Assembly (NCBI GenBank): GCA_000403335.2
Contig: KE159617.1
Span: forward strand, 671,757-735,756
DNA length: 64,000 bases
Reading direction: 5' to 3'
Origin: Lachnospiraceae bacterium MD335
GTDB taxonomy: Bacteria > Bacillota > Clostridia > Lachnospirales > Lachnospiraceae
The position numbers and the translations under genes were made by a program. Below, piece by piece: positions 17,695-25,097 of this stretch; position 1 is the stretch's first letter; every line of letters starts with the position of its first letter. The notes below the pieces were generated by a model that was not told the DNA's origin, made no database searches, and worked only from the letters and a program-made list of their open reading frames with translations.

Positions 17695-19041
17695 ATGAAA
17701 ATCTCAGAATTATTAAGACTTGTTATCATAAACCTTTCCCAAAATAAATTTAAGGTGATTCTCACTTCGGTCGGAATTATTGTGGGCTCAGCGACAATTA
17801 TGATGGTGCTTGCCATAGGAACGGGCGGAAAGTTGGAGGTTGCTGAGCAGTTCAAAAACTTAAACGCGGGTGCGATTGACATTTCGTATGAATCCAATGC
17901 CGCCTCGTTTGGCGAACGGGGAGAGAGAATGTTTCAAGGCGGTGGGGGAATGCCCGGCGCAGGAATGTCCGGAGGGGGAGCAAGAGGCGGAATGCCCGGC
18001 GCAGGAATGCCGCCCTCAGGAGATTTTTTTGGCGGACGGGACAGAGACAATGAGCGCATGAATCAGGAAAAGATTGTGTTGTCCACGGACGATATGGAGG
18101 ATATTGCGGTATTTGTGCCGGATATTTCTGATGTGACCATATCGTATACGACGTCGTCTGAGGTGGAAGGCGGAGAGCTTGAGGAGGCGCAGGCGTATAC
18201 CATTGCGGGCGTTAAAGAAAATTATGGCACAATGAGCAATCTGTCAATGGCGGCGGGAACGTTTTTGACACAGGAAAACGATGAAAATAAGGAAAAATAC
18301 TGTGTGCTTGGCTATTCCGCGGCAAAGGAGATTTTCGGAAGCGTTTATGCCGCGTATGATGATGTAATTTATATTGATGCAAGACCCTATGTGGTGAGCG
18401 GCGTGCTGGAAGAAATGGGGAGTGTTTCATCGGGTATCAGTCCTGACACGACGGTATTTATCCCTTATGAGACGGGTGTAAAGTATATTACGGGGACGAA
18501 TATCAGTCCGACGGTTACGGTGATAGCCGCCGATGTCAATCAGGTGGATACGGTGATAAGCAATATTGAAACAGTTTTGGCTGACAGCTATGCCAATGCG
18601 GAATTTACGATTTCCGATGCGGGGACAAAAATGGAGGCGGCATCGAAGTCAAACGATACGCTGCAGCTCTTGCTGATTGCAATGGCGGTGATTGTGTTTC
18701 TTGTCGGCGGTATCGGCATTATGAACGTGCTGTTCGTGTCCGTCAAGGAGCGGACAAATGAAATCGGTATCCTCAAGGCGCTTGGCTGTTCGAAACGGGA
18801 TATTCTTTTGGAGTTTCTGTTTGAGGCGTGCTTTATGAGCTTTATCGGCTCCGTGCTCGGCGTGCTCGCCGCGTTTAGCATTACGCCGGTGATTGAGGGC
18901 TTTTCGGTCAGAGTGGAGCTGTCTGTTTTGGGGGCGGTTTTGTCGCTGGCGTTTGGCGTGGTTACGGGGACGGTTTTCGGATTTTATCCCGCGTATAAGG
19001 CAGCGTCGCTGATTCCTGTTGCGGCGTTAAATCAGGAATAG
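17695..19041 (+). CDS. MacB-type ABC transporter permease
   Basis: A 448-residue permease of the MacB/FtsX class. It has an N-terminal transmembrane helix (ILTSVGIIVGSATIMMVLAIG), a large extracellular MacB-core domain (about 50-315) and three C-terminal transmembrane helices (LLLIAMAVIVFLVGGIGIMNVLFV and following) with the conserved KERTNEIGILKALGCSKRDI coupling loop. The extracellular domain contains a Gly/Met-rich insertion in which GGMPGAGM-type units repeat (about residues 83-112), echoing the insert of adaptor 3. ATG 17695 with AAAGGAG 14 bases upstream is the likely start; the frame is open from 17644. MacB-type proteins transmit ATPase motion mechanically rather than forming a classical channel. 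Confidence 0.92.
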   Translation: MKISELLRLVIINLSQNKFKVILTSVGIIVGSATIMMVLAIGTGGKLEVAEQFKNLNAGAIDISYESNAASFGERGERMFQGGGGMPGAGMSGGGARGGMPGAGMPPSGDFFGGRDRDNERMNQEKIVLSTDDMEDIAVFVPDISDVTISYTTSSEVEGGELEEAQAYTIAGVKENYGTMSNLSMAAGTFLTQENDENKEKYCVLGYSAAKEIFGSVYAAYDDVIYIDARPYVVSGVLEEMGSVSSGISPDTTVFIPYETGVKYITGTNISPTVTVIAADVNQVDTVISNIETVLADSYANAEFTISDAGTKMEAASKSNDTLQLLLIAMAVIVFLVGGIGIMNVLFVSVKERTNEIGILKALGCSKRDILLEFLFEACFMSFIGSVLGVLAAFSITPVIEGFSVRVELSVLGAVLSLAFGVVTGTVFGFYPAYKAASLIPVAALNQE

Positions 19042-19059
19042 TCGGAAAGGAGTAGGGGT

Positions 19060-19464
19060 ATGGCGAAAAAGTATATTGTGCTCTTGGCGGTGGTCTTTCT
19101 TGCGGTGGCAGGAGTGGGAACGTGCGTTCTTCGGCAAAAACATGTTTTGGCGGCGCAGGAGAAGCAGGAGCCTGTTTTGGAGAACGGGCAGTCGCTTCGG
19201 TATGCAAAAATTACGTCCATTTCGGGCAATGAAATGCAGTATGCGGTATTGGAGCCGCAGACACAGACGCAGGATAAGACAGGCGCCTATGCGGAAACGG
19301 ACGAAACAGGACAAATGCAGATTCCCGTAGGGACGCAGGTAGAAACAAAGCTTGGGACGGTCACGACATTTTCGCGTCTTGCGGGCGGCGACCGTATCAA
19401 GATGCTTTTGCAAAAAGACGACAGCGGCAGCGACGTGCTGTTAAAAATATGGATTGTGGAATAG
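19060..19464 (+). CDS. Small anchored or secreted protein of the efflux operon
   Basis: A 134-residue protein with an N-terminal hydrophobic segment (YIVLLAVVFLAVAGVGTCV) that may be a signal anchor, followed by an extracellular beta-rich domain (RYAKITSISGNEMQYAVLE, IPVGTQVETKLGTVTTFSRLAGGDRIKMLL). It lies between permease and ATPase genes with short gaps, so it is co-expressed and probably an accessory part of the transporter. No family is recognised. The cysteine at the end of the hydrophobic segment is not in a good lipobox. Confidence 0.7.
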   Translation: MAKKYIVLLAVVFLAVAGVGTCVLRQKHVLAAQEKQEPVLENGQSLRYAKITSISGNEMQYAVLEPQTQTQDKTGAYAETDETGQMQIPVGTQVETKLGTVTTFSRLAGGDRIKMLLQKDDSGSDVLLKIWIVE

Positions 19465-19474
19465 GAGGCGTCCG

Positions 19475-20167
19475 GTGGAAGAAAAAATCATTGAAATCAA
19501 GGCGGTCAATAAGGGGTATCAACTCGGTGATGATACGGTTCCTGTTTTAAAGGATATTGATTTTACGGTGAAAAAGGGCGAGTTTGTAGCTATTTTGGGA
19601 CCGTCGGGTTCAGGAAAAACAACGCTTATGAACATTATCGGCTGCATGGACTTGCTGGATTCGGGCGAATATTATCTAAACGGCAGGGCAATCCATGAAA
19701 AGAAGGAAAGCGAACTGACACAGGTGCGCAATCAGGAGATTGGGTTTATTTTTCAAAATTATCAGCTCATACCGACGTATAACGTCATGCAGAATATTAT
19801 CATGCCCCTGCTGATACGCGGAATGGGGCACAGGGAGGCAAAAAAGAAATGCAGTGAGATTGTGAAGCTTTTGGGCATTGCGCACAGACTGGACCACAAG
19901 CCAAACGAACTTTCGGGTGGTCAGAAACAGCGGGTATCCATTGCGCGGGCTTTGGCGAGCGAGCCCGCAATCCTCCTTGCCGATGAGCCGACAGGCGCGC
20001 TTGACAGCGCAAGCGGACAGGAGGTATTAAAGCTGTTTGACAATCTCAACCGATTGGGCAATACGATTGTCATGATTACGCACGACTTAAAGGTGGCAAA
20101 GGCGGCGCAGCGCATTGTGCGGATTGAGGACGGGTGTCTGATTGAAAAACATCTAAACGCTCAATGA
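19475..20167 (+). CDS. ABC transporter ATP-binding protein (MacB/LolD type)
   Basis: A 230-residue ATPase with Walker A GPSGSGKTTL, Q-loop FQNYQLIPTYN, signature LSGGQKQRVSIARAL, Walker B ILLADEPTGALD and H-loop ITHDLKVA. This is the LolD/MacB-like group that pairs with FtsX-type permeases. GTG 19475 is chosen because AGGAGG lies 6 bases upstream; the frame extends to an ATG at 19454 that lies inside the previous gene. It is the last gene of the operon. It energises the three-adaptor transporter; the cargo (peptide, macrolide, lipid or metal) cannot be told. Confidence 0.94.
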   Translation: MEEKIIEIKAVNKGYQLGDDTVPVLKDIDFTVKKGEFVAILGPSGSGKTTLMNIIGCMDLLDSGEYYLNGRAIHEKKESELTQVRNQEIGFIFQNYQLIPTYNVMQNIIMPLLIRGMGHREAKKKCSEIVKLLGIAHRLDHKPNELSGGQKQRVSIARALASEPAILLADEPTGALDSASGQEVLKLFDNLNRLGNTIVMITHDLKVAKAAQRIVRIEDGCLIEKHLNAQ

Positions 20168-20275
20168 TTTGTTTTGCCCACAACAGAGAGCCTGTAGAGT
20201 TTGCAGTCATGAGGTTATCATCTGCTACACGGGGCAGCAGTCTGTCCCGGCTGATGCAGTATAAAAGAGTATGAG

Positions 20276-20671
20276 GTGCGATCAATATTGGATTCCTTAA
20301 TGGTAATCCGAGATTCCCGTCCAAGGGGAAAGACAGATACAAACAGAATAAAACAGAGGAGTGAAAATGACAAGCAGGAGGAATATGCGGAACGCTACCG
20401 CACCGAACTTGCACTGTATGACCGAGCGGAACGGTATCTGAAAGAGCATTTGGGGAGCGACACCAAGCTAAAACCGAAAGCATGGAAAGCCGAGGTTGCA
20501 GACCTAACCGCACAGAAAGACCGCCTTTATCGGGAAATGCGGAGTCTGAAAGGGGAAGTTGCTGAAGCTGAAACCGTCAAGCGTTGCATAGAAACTGTCT
20601 TGACAGACAGGGCAATACCGCCGACAGAACAGAGAAAGGAGAAGTCAAAAACGCATGATGTGTCGTTGTGA
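20276..20671 (+). pseudogene. C-terminal fragment of a MobA/MobL-type relaxase
   Basis: From about 20370 the frame reads ERYRTELALYDRAERYLKEH, LKPKAWKAEV and LTAQKDRLYREMRSLKGEV, the characteristic helical tail of MobA/MobL mobilization relaxases of Clostridia. The N-terminal relaxase domain is absent here, but matching N-terminal pieces occur at 23896-24478. The two are likely parts of one gene, separated by insertion or rearrangement of cargo genes. No independent start is convincing. Confidence 0.6.
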
Positions 20672-20717
20672 TCCAGTCGGTTGTGTGGTATAATCTCATT
20701 GTCGCAGACAGCGACAA
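20666..20717 (+). promoter_or_regulatory. Promoter with palindromic operator for the cysteine hydrolase
   Basis: TTGTGA, 17 bases, TATAAT (20666-20694) is a good sigma-A promoter. Just after it, at the expected transcription start, is TTGTCGC-AGACA-GCGACAA (20699-20717), a perfect 7-bp inverted repeat placed like a repressor operator. The promoter partly overlaps the end of the relaxase fragment. Confidence 0.6.
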
Positions 20718-20748
20718 ATCAGAATTTTGCTGTGCAAAGGAGAAACAA

Positions 20749-21267
20749 ATGAAATTGCTTGTCATAGATATACAAAAAGGAATAACAGATAGTCGACTTT
20801 TTAATTTTGATGCATTTATTGATAATACTATAAGAGTCATAAAAGCAGCTAGAGATAATCAAATAGAGGTTATCTATTTTCAACATGATGATGGACCAGG
20901 AACGGGATTTTCAATCGGTGATGAAGACTTCGAAATTGCAGAACAGGTGATTCCAAAGGAGGGGGAAAAGATATTTATAAAAAATATCAATAGTTGTTTT
21001 GGAAATAAAGATTTTGCAGATTATGTTAAAGATGATACTACATTAATGCTAGTTGGACTACAGACAAACTTCTGTATAGATGCAACTGTGAAGTCTGCTT
21101 TTGAAAGAGGATATAAAGTTATTGTTCCACAAGGGGCAAATTCAACGTTTGATAACGACTATATGACTGGAGAAATAACCTATAAGTATTACAATGATAT
21201 GATGTGGCCAAATAGATTTGCTACATGTGTATCTGTTGATGATGCAATTAAATTGATGGAAAGTTAA
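20749..21267 (+). CDS. Isochorismatase-family cysteine hydrolase
   Basis: A 172-residue cytosolic hydrolase of the nicotinamidase/isochorismatase fold. The likely catalytic residues are Asp7 (VIDIQKG), a Lys in EKIFIKNINSCF and Cys109 (GLQTNFCIDATVKSAFERG). The substrate, an amide or a vinyl ether, cannot be assigned. ATG 20749 follows AAAGGAG by 5 bases. The gene is markedly more AT-rich than the efflux operon and lies inside remnants of a mobilizable element, which suggests horizontal acquisition. A promoter with a palindromic operator lies directly upstream. Confidence 0.88.
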   Translation: MKLLVIDIQKGITDSRLFNFDAFIDNTIRVIKAARDNQIEVIYFQHDDGPGTGFSIGDEDFEIAEQVIPKEGEKIFIKNINSCFGNKDFADYVKDDTTLMLVGLQTNFCIDATVKSAFERGYKVIVPQGANSTFDNDYMTGEITYKYYNDMMWPNRFATCVSVDDAIKLMES

Positions 21268-21284
21268 GTCGGGATTTATCGATG

Positions 21285-21440
21285 AGGCGCCATTCGTATT
21301 TCGCTTCGCTGCATACTCATGACGCGCTGTCGCGCTATGCGTCTGTTCGCATAAATGTGCATTTGTGAGCAAGCTCCCATGCACATTATGCTTCATCCGC
21401 GCAAATTCCCGTTTGTCCATACCAAAACTAAATAATTGTA
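21285..21440. repeat. Nested palindromic intergenic element (copy E)
   Basis: After the hydrolase stop there are several consecutive small hairpins (for example TTCGCTTCGCTGCATACTCATGA and a GCGCTGTCGCGC core). They are followed by TGTGCAT...ATGCACA enclosing the 15-mer GTGAGCAAGCTCCCA (21365-21379). The same 15-mer sits in the loop of the element at 39445-39631. It ends near AATTGTAACAG, resembling the outer arms of the other copies. Confidence 0.5.
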
Positions 21441-21526
21441 ACAGACCAAACAGCGGTAAACTTATCACAGATTTACCGCTGTTTTTTTACCTAAAAGCAG
21501 ACAGCCAAGCCATAAATGACATATCA

Positions 21527-21841
21527 CTATCCCGCACTGTCGGGACTGAACTTGTACCCAATGCCTGACACAGTTTTGAGATAAGTCGGGTTTTTGCTGT
21601 CCGGCTCAATCTTTTTCCGCAAATTGTATATCATATTTGTAACGCTAGAATGACAGCTATTGCTTTCCATGCTCCAAACAGCTTCAAAAATATGCGACTG
21701 CGTAAATACCCTGTTCGGACTGGAAGCAAGAAAAATAAGCGTACCATACTCAAGACGGGTAAGGCGCACATCTCTCCTGTCCCGCAATACCCTGCGCTGA
21801 TGTTGCAGTATTTCTAAGCCTTGAAAGGATAATACAGACAA
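21527..21841 (-). pseudogene. DNA-binding domain remnant of an OmpR-type response regulator
   Basis: On the minus strand about 104 residues form a winged-helix effector domain (LTRLEYGTLIFLASSPNRVFTQSHIFEAVW, VTNMIYNLRKKIEPD, YLKTVSGIGYKF). The receiver domain is absent, and upstream the frame meets TnpW and recombinase sequence instead. Regulators of this type accompany Tn1549-like elements. Probably non-functional, though a free DNA-binding domain could in principle act alone. Confidence 0.6.
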
Positions 21842-21861
21842 GGAAACGGAGATTTATGTAT

Positions 21862-22136
21862 ATGTCAGAAAATAACGTGGAACAGCAGACAAAAGAACGC
21901 CGCCCGCACCTTGTAAAGACCATAGGCAAAACGACCTGCCTTGTATTGAGGACAGGCAGACCGTAGACTTTACCGAGCAGAAAAAACGCATGACAGTATG
22001 TGAAAAGCGTATAGGGAAACTGGAAATTCTGATTGCCAAGATTTATGAGGATAACGCATTGGGGAAACTTTCAGACAAGCGTTATACCATGCTCTATGTA
22101 ACAGCTTTCCTAAACATTTTGCTCAACAAGAAATAA
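21862..22136 (+). pseudogene. TnpW-like and serine recombinase remnants of a conjugative/mobilizable transposon
   Basis: ATG 21862 opens MSENNVEQQTKERRPHLVKTIG, which matches the start of the small TnpW-type protein found in Tn4451/Tn1549-like elements, but the frame breaks after about 34 residues. Directly after, in another frame (21933-22136), LPCIEDRQTVDFTEQ, EKRIGKLEILIAKIYEDNALGKLSDKRY resembles the helical region of a large serine recombinase and then stops. Both are fragments and together they mark a decayed element. Confidence 0.55.
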
Positions 22137-22150
22137 AAAATTTAAACCAA

Positions 22151-22178
22151 TGAGATTTTTTGCTGTTTTTTCCGTCTA
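22151..22178 (+). promoter_or_regulatory. ECF-type autoregulated promoter
   Basis: TGAGAT, exactly 16 bases, CGTCTA resembles the ECF sigma consensus (TGAAAC, 16 bases, CGTC). It lies about 75 bases upstream of the ECF sigma gene, as expected for a self-activating promoter. Confidence 0.55.
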
Positions 22179-22253
22179 ATATATGTAGGACGAAAGCAAA
22201 GGACGCTTTGAAAGAATCCTAATTTAACTGTGCGCACAGGAGGTACTGCTATA

Positions 22254-22775
22254 ATGCAGAAAAATAAAACAGAAGATTTAGTAAAAAAAGCAAAAAGAAA
22301 AGACCCAGATGCTTTTTCGCAGTTGATGCAGCTTTATAAGAAAGATATGTATCGAGTTGCCTTGGCTATTCTTATGAACGATGAGGATACCGCAGATGCA
22401 ATTCAGGATACAATGCTTACTTGTTGGGAAAAAGTACATAACCTACGACAAATAGAATATTTTAAAACATGGATGACAAGGATACTAATCAATAAGTGTT
22501 ATGATATTCGTAGAAAAAGGGAATTAACCATAAGCCTTGGAGAGTATGAAGAACCAGCAGAGGAAGATAAGTATAATCTTGAATTGAAAGAAGCATTGTC
22601 CACGTTAAATGATAAGTATCGTATCATTTTAACTCTCTTTTATAGTGAAGGATATCATATTGACGAGATAGCAAGAATCTTGAAACTTCCCAAAAGTACG
22701 GTTCAGACAAGACTTCAGCGCGGAAGAGAGAATCTTGCAAAAAACTATTATAGGGAGAAGGAAAGGAGAAAATGA
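22254..22775 (+). CDS. ECF-type RNA polymerase sigma factor
   Basis: A 173-residue sigma-70-family factor. Region 2 is at about 20-85 (FSQLMQLYKKDMYRVALAIL, DEDTADAIQDTMLTCWEKV, YFKTWMTRILINKCYD). Region 4 is at about 110-170 (LNDKYRIILTLFYSEGYHIDEIARILKLPKSTVQTRLQRGR). There is no region 3, so it is an extracytoplasmic-function type. ATG 22254 is preferred (AGGAGG 10 bases before) over the in-frame upstream start at 22230. It is followed after one base by a membrane protein likely to be its anti-sigma factor. The AT-rich composition and position inside element remnants suggest it was acquired. Confidence 0.93.
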   Translation: MQKNKTEDLVKKAKRKDPDAFSQLMQLYKKDMYRVALAILMNDEDTADAIQDTMLTCWEKVHNLRQIEYFKTWMTRILINKCYDIRRKRELTISLGEYEEPAEEDKYNLELKEALSTLNDKYRIILTLFYSEGYHIDEIARILKLPKSTVQTRLQRGRENLAKNYYREKERRK

Positions 22776-22776
22776 T

Positions 22777-23754
22777 ATGAAAAAAAGTGAAGAAAACATT
22801 TTTTTGGAAGATATAGAAATGCCAAGAATAGTGGAGGAAAAAATAACCGAGACATTATTAAAAATTAAAATGGAGGAAATTAATGTTATGAGAGAAAAAG
22901 AAAGCACAGATACAAAGAGGAAGAATAAATTAAAAAAACTTTTAAAGCCACTGATTGCAGTAGCGGCTTGTGCAATATTAGTTGTGACATTTTTAACTAA
23001 CGGAAATGTTGGCAGTAAGACCCCAAATGTATCCATGACGACAGATAGTGATAAACCTGATTTACAGTGGGAGGACAAATCGAAGATATCATTTCCTGAC
23101 TTTTCTATTACGGCTTATGCAAAAGAACTTGACATTGCTGAACCGAGTGAAGGAAACGTTATTTTTGTTGATGCCGGTATAGGTGAAAACGGATATACAG
23201 GGATAATGTTCAGCATAAAGGGGAATGAAATTTCAAATATTGACATTTCGATAGATAAAGGAGAATTATATTCAGCGATAATTGATGATACTACAGAGGA
23301 AACTCTATATGATTGGATGGCGCAGGGAATGCCGGATATGGATGGCGATCCAAATACATACACCATAGTTGAAACAGATGGTTTGGAACAAAGAGAAGAA
23401 GAACAAGATATTCGAAATATAAGAATTTATCATTGTACAAAGCGTGGAACAAATTTTATGGAACAATATGACAGTGAAACATATTATGGATTTTATATTC
23501 CAGATCATATCATATCAACAATGGATGATGAAACGGATTTAGCAGTTGCTTCTCATAATATGCTGAATATATTCGATGGCGCAGTGCTTACTGTTACGGT
23601 TACCTATTCGGATGGAAGCAGTTTTAGAAAGGAATATGAATTATCGACAGCAAAGCTTGCCCAAGATGAAAATGGTACAATAACACAAGAAGAATGGACT
23701 GGGGGAGATGAAGGAGCTTTTGTCTATGGAATAGTTGCCAGAGAGAAAAAATAA
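22777..23754 (+). CDS. Probable membrane anti-sigma protein
   Basis: A 325-residue single-pass protein. A charged cytoplasmic N-terminal domain (about 1-60) comes first, then a transmembrane helix (PLIAVAACAILVVTFLT, about 61-77), then a 245-residue extracellular domain with acidic beta-rich sequence. Encoded immediately after the ECF sigma gene, it has the size and topology of anti-sigma regulators in Clostridia, where the N-terminus holds sigma and the outer domain senses a signal. ATG 22777 follows AAAGGAGA. No recognised ZAS zinc motif is visible, so the assignment rests on context and topology. Confidence 0.75.
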   Translation: MKKSEENIFLEDIEMPRIVEEKITETLLKIKMEEINVMREKESTDTKRKNKLKKLLKPLIAVAACAILVVTFLTNGNVGSKTPNVSMTTDSDKPDLQWEDKSKISFPDFSITAYAKELDIAEPSEGNVIFVDAGIGENGYTGIMFSIKGNEISNIDISIDKGELYSAIIDDTTEETLYDWMAQGMPDMDGDPNTYTIVETDGLEQREEEQDIRNIRIYHCTKRGTNFMEQYDSETYYGFYIPDHIISTMDDETDLAVASHNMLNIFDGAVLTVTVTYSDGSSFRKEYELSTAKLAQDENGTITQEEWTGGDEGAFVYGIVAREKK

Positions 23755-23895
23755 GCTTTATAGCATCAAGGCGAAAGAAGTATATAAAAATTGAATATTG
23801 TTTACCTTTAGGTAGCGATTATCTTAACAGACAATCAGCTACCTTTTCTATTTTAGAAACTATTAACACAGCGCCGAAAGAATGGAGTATCAGAA

Positions 23896-24478
23896 ATGAT
23901 TGAGAGAAAAAATGACACAAGCAGAAATTTAGAAAAAGCATTGCAGGCATTGGAACAGGCAAAACAGCGTGTAGCCAACGAAAAGAAAAAGCAGAACGAA
24001 AAGAAACGGAAAGCCGATTGGGCAATCCATGACAGCGAGAATGACAAGGGACAGCGCAATCTCCATGTCCATGTCCATGTATTGCTTACCATGCGCCCTA
24101 TCACTGAAAACGGGGAGTGGGTAGCAAAAAAGCATCAACTGGAACAGCCAAGAAAACGCCAAGATGTGGCGGAAAGATTTAGCCGACACAATCAATGCCG
24201 CCAATGAGAGGTTGGGGATAGATGTCCATTGGGAACACCGTTCTTTTAAGGAACAGGGAATTGATAAAGAGCCGACGATCCATATCGGTGCAACTGCCAA
24301 TGCTTTAGGGCGCAGGGGCATACAGACCGAGAGGGGAAACATCAATCGGGAAATCATCAAGCGCAATATGATGTTGGAACAGGCAAAGGAAATGCTTGAC
24401 TTGCCAAGCAGGAACTTCACAGCGCACGGTACGCAACGTACAAAAGTACGCAGATTAAAAATACGGCAGTCAGCGTGA
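23896..24478 (+). pseudogene. N-terminal part of a MobA/MobL relaxase, frameshifted
   Basis: Two overlapping frames encode successive parts of a MobA/MobL relaxase. The first (23896-24207) has WAIHDSEND and NLHVHVHVLLTMRPI, containing the HxH metal-binding motif of the relaxase active site. The second (24164-24478) has WRKDLADTINAANERLGIDVHWEHRSFKEQGID and IHIGATANALGRRG. A shift near 24160 separates them, and the tail is missing here but present at 20276-20671. The gene is broken and probably inactive. Confidence 0.65.
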
Positions 24479-24664
24479 AGAATGAAGTCATGGAGATGAT
24501 TGCAAGAATTGTTCTTCCTGTTTTTATCCTATCAGCTATGGTTGTTTTTTTATTGGATAAAATTGCGGAATGTAAAATGTGCTTGTTAATTTATGATACC
24601 TTTCATATAATAGGAATATAAGGGGATTTGAGGGCTAAAGCAGGTGAATTTGGATGTATAAGAC

Positions 24665-25081
24665 ATGGGTATTTATTTAAATCCGGATAATGACGGTTTC
24701 TAGGAAAGTGTGCGTTCCAAAATATATGTGGATAAGACGGGGTTGCCGAACGAACTTCTCGGCAAAGATTGGGCTGCAGCAGTCGGACTTGCATATTACA
24801 GTGCGAGAAAAAACTATAAGCTAATCAGGGAATTTCCCACAGGGCGCGGTTTTGCGGATATTGTCTTTTTTCCATTGCCGCACACAAAAAGCCCTGCAAT
24901 CGTGATTGAATTGAAATATGATAAGACTGCCGACACGGCGATTGCGCAGATTAAGGAGAAACATTACACGCAGGCGCTTGAAGGGTACAGCGGGGAAATT
25001 GTGCTTGTGGGAATTAATTATCAGAAGGAAAGCAAGTCGCACAGTTGTGTGATAGAGCGTATAAACAAAGAAAATGATTGA
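24665..25081 (+). pseudogene. AAA-ATPase/PD-(D/E)xK nuclease gene with internal deletion and stop
   Basis: ATG 24665 opens MGIYLNPDNDGF, a TAG stop, then ESVRSKIYVDKTGL in the same frame. This is the N-terminus of the common AAA-ATPase-like family with a C-terminal PD-(D/E)xK nuclease (DUF1703 group). After KTGL the sequence jumps directly to the nuclease end (RGFADIVFFPLPHTKSPAIVIELKYDK). Roughly 400 residues including the Walker ATPase are missing. The D-(x)n-ExK nuclease residues are intact, so a short C-terminal product from GTG 24710 cannot be fully excluded, but no ribosome binding site supports it. Confidence 0.7.
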
Positions 25082-25097
25082 AAGGAAGGAAATGCCT

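Noticed and set aside
24475-24621. 48-codon frame with a hydrophobic segment (GTG start)
   Set aside because: No ribosome binding site and it directly follows broken relaxase sequence; may be chance, though a small membrane peptide cannot be excluded.
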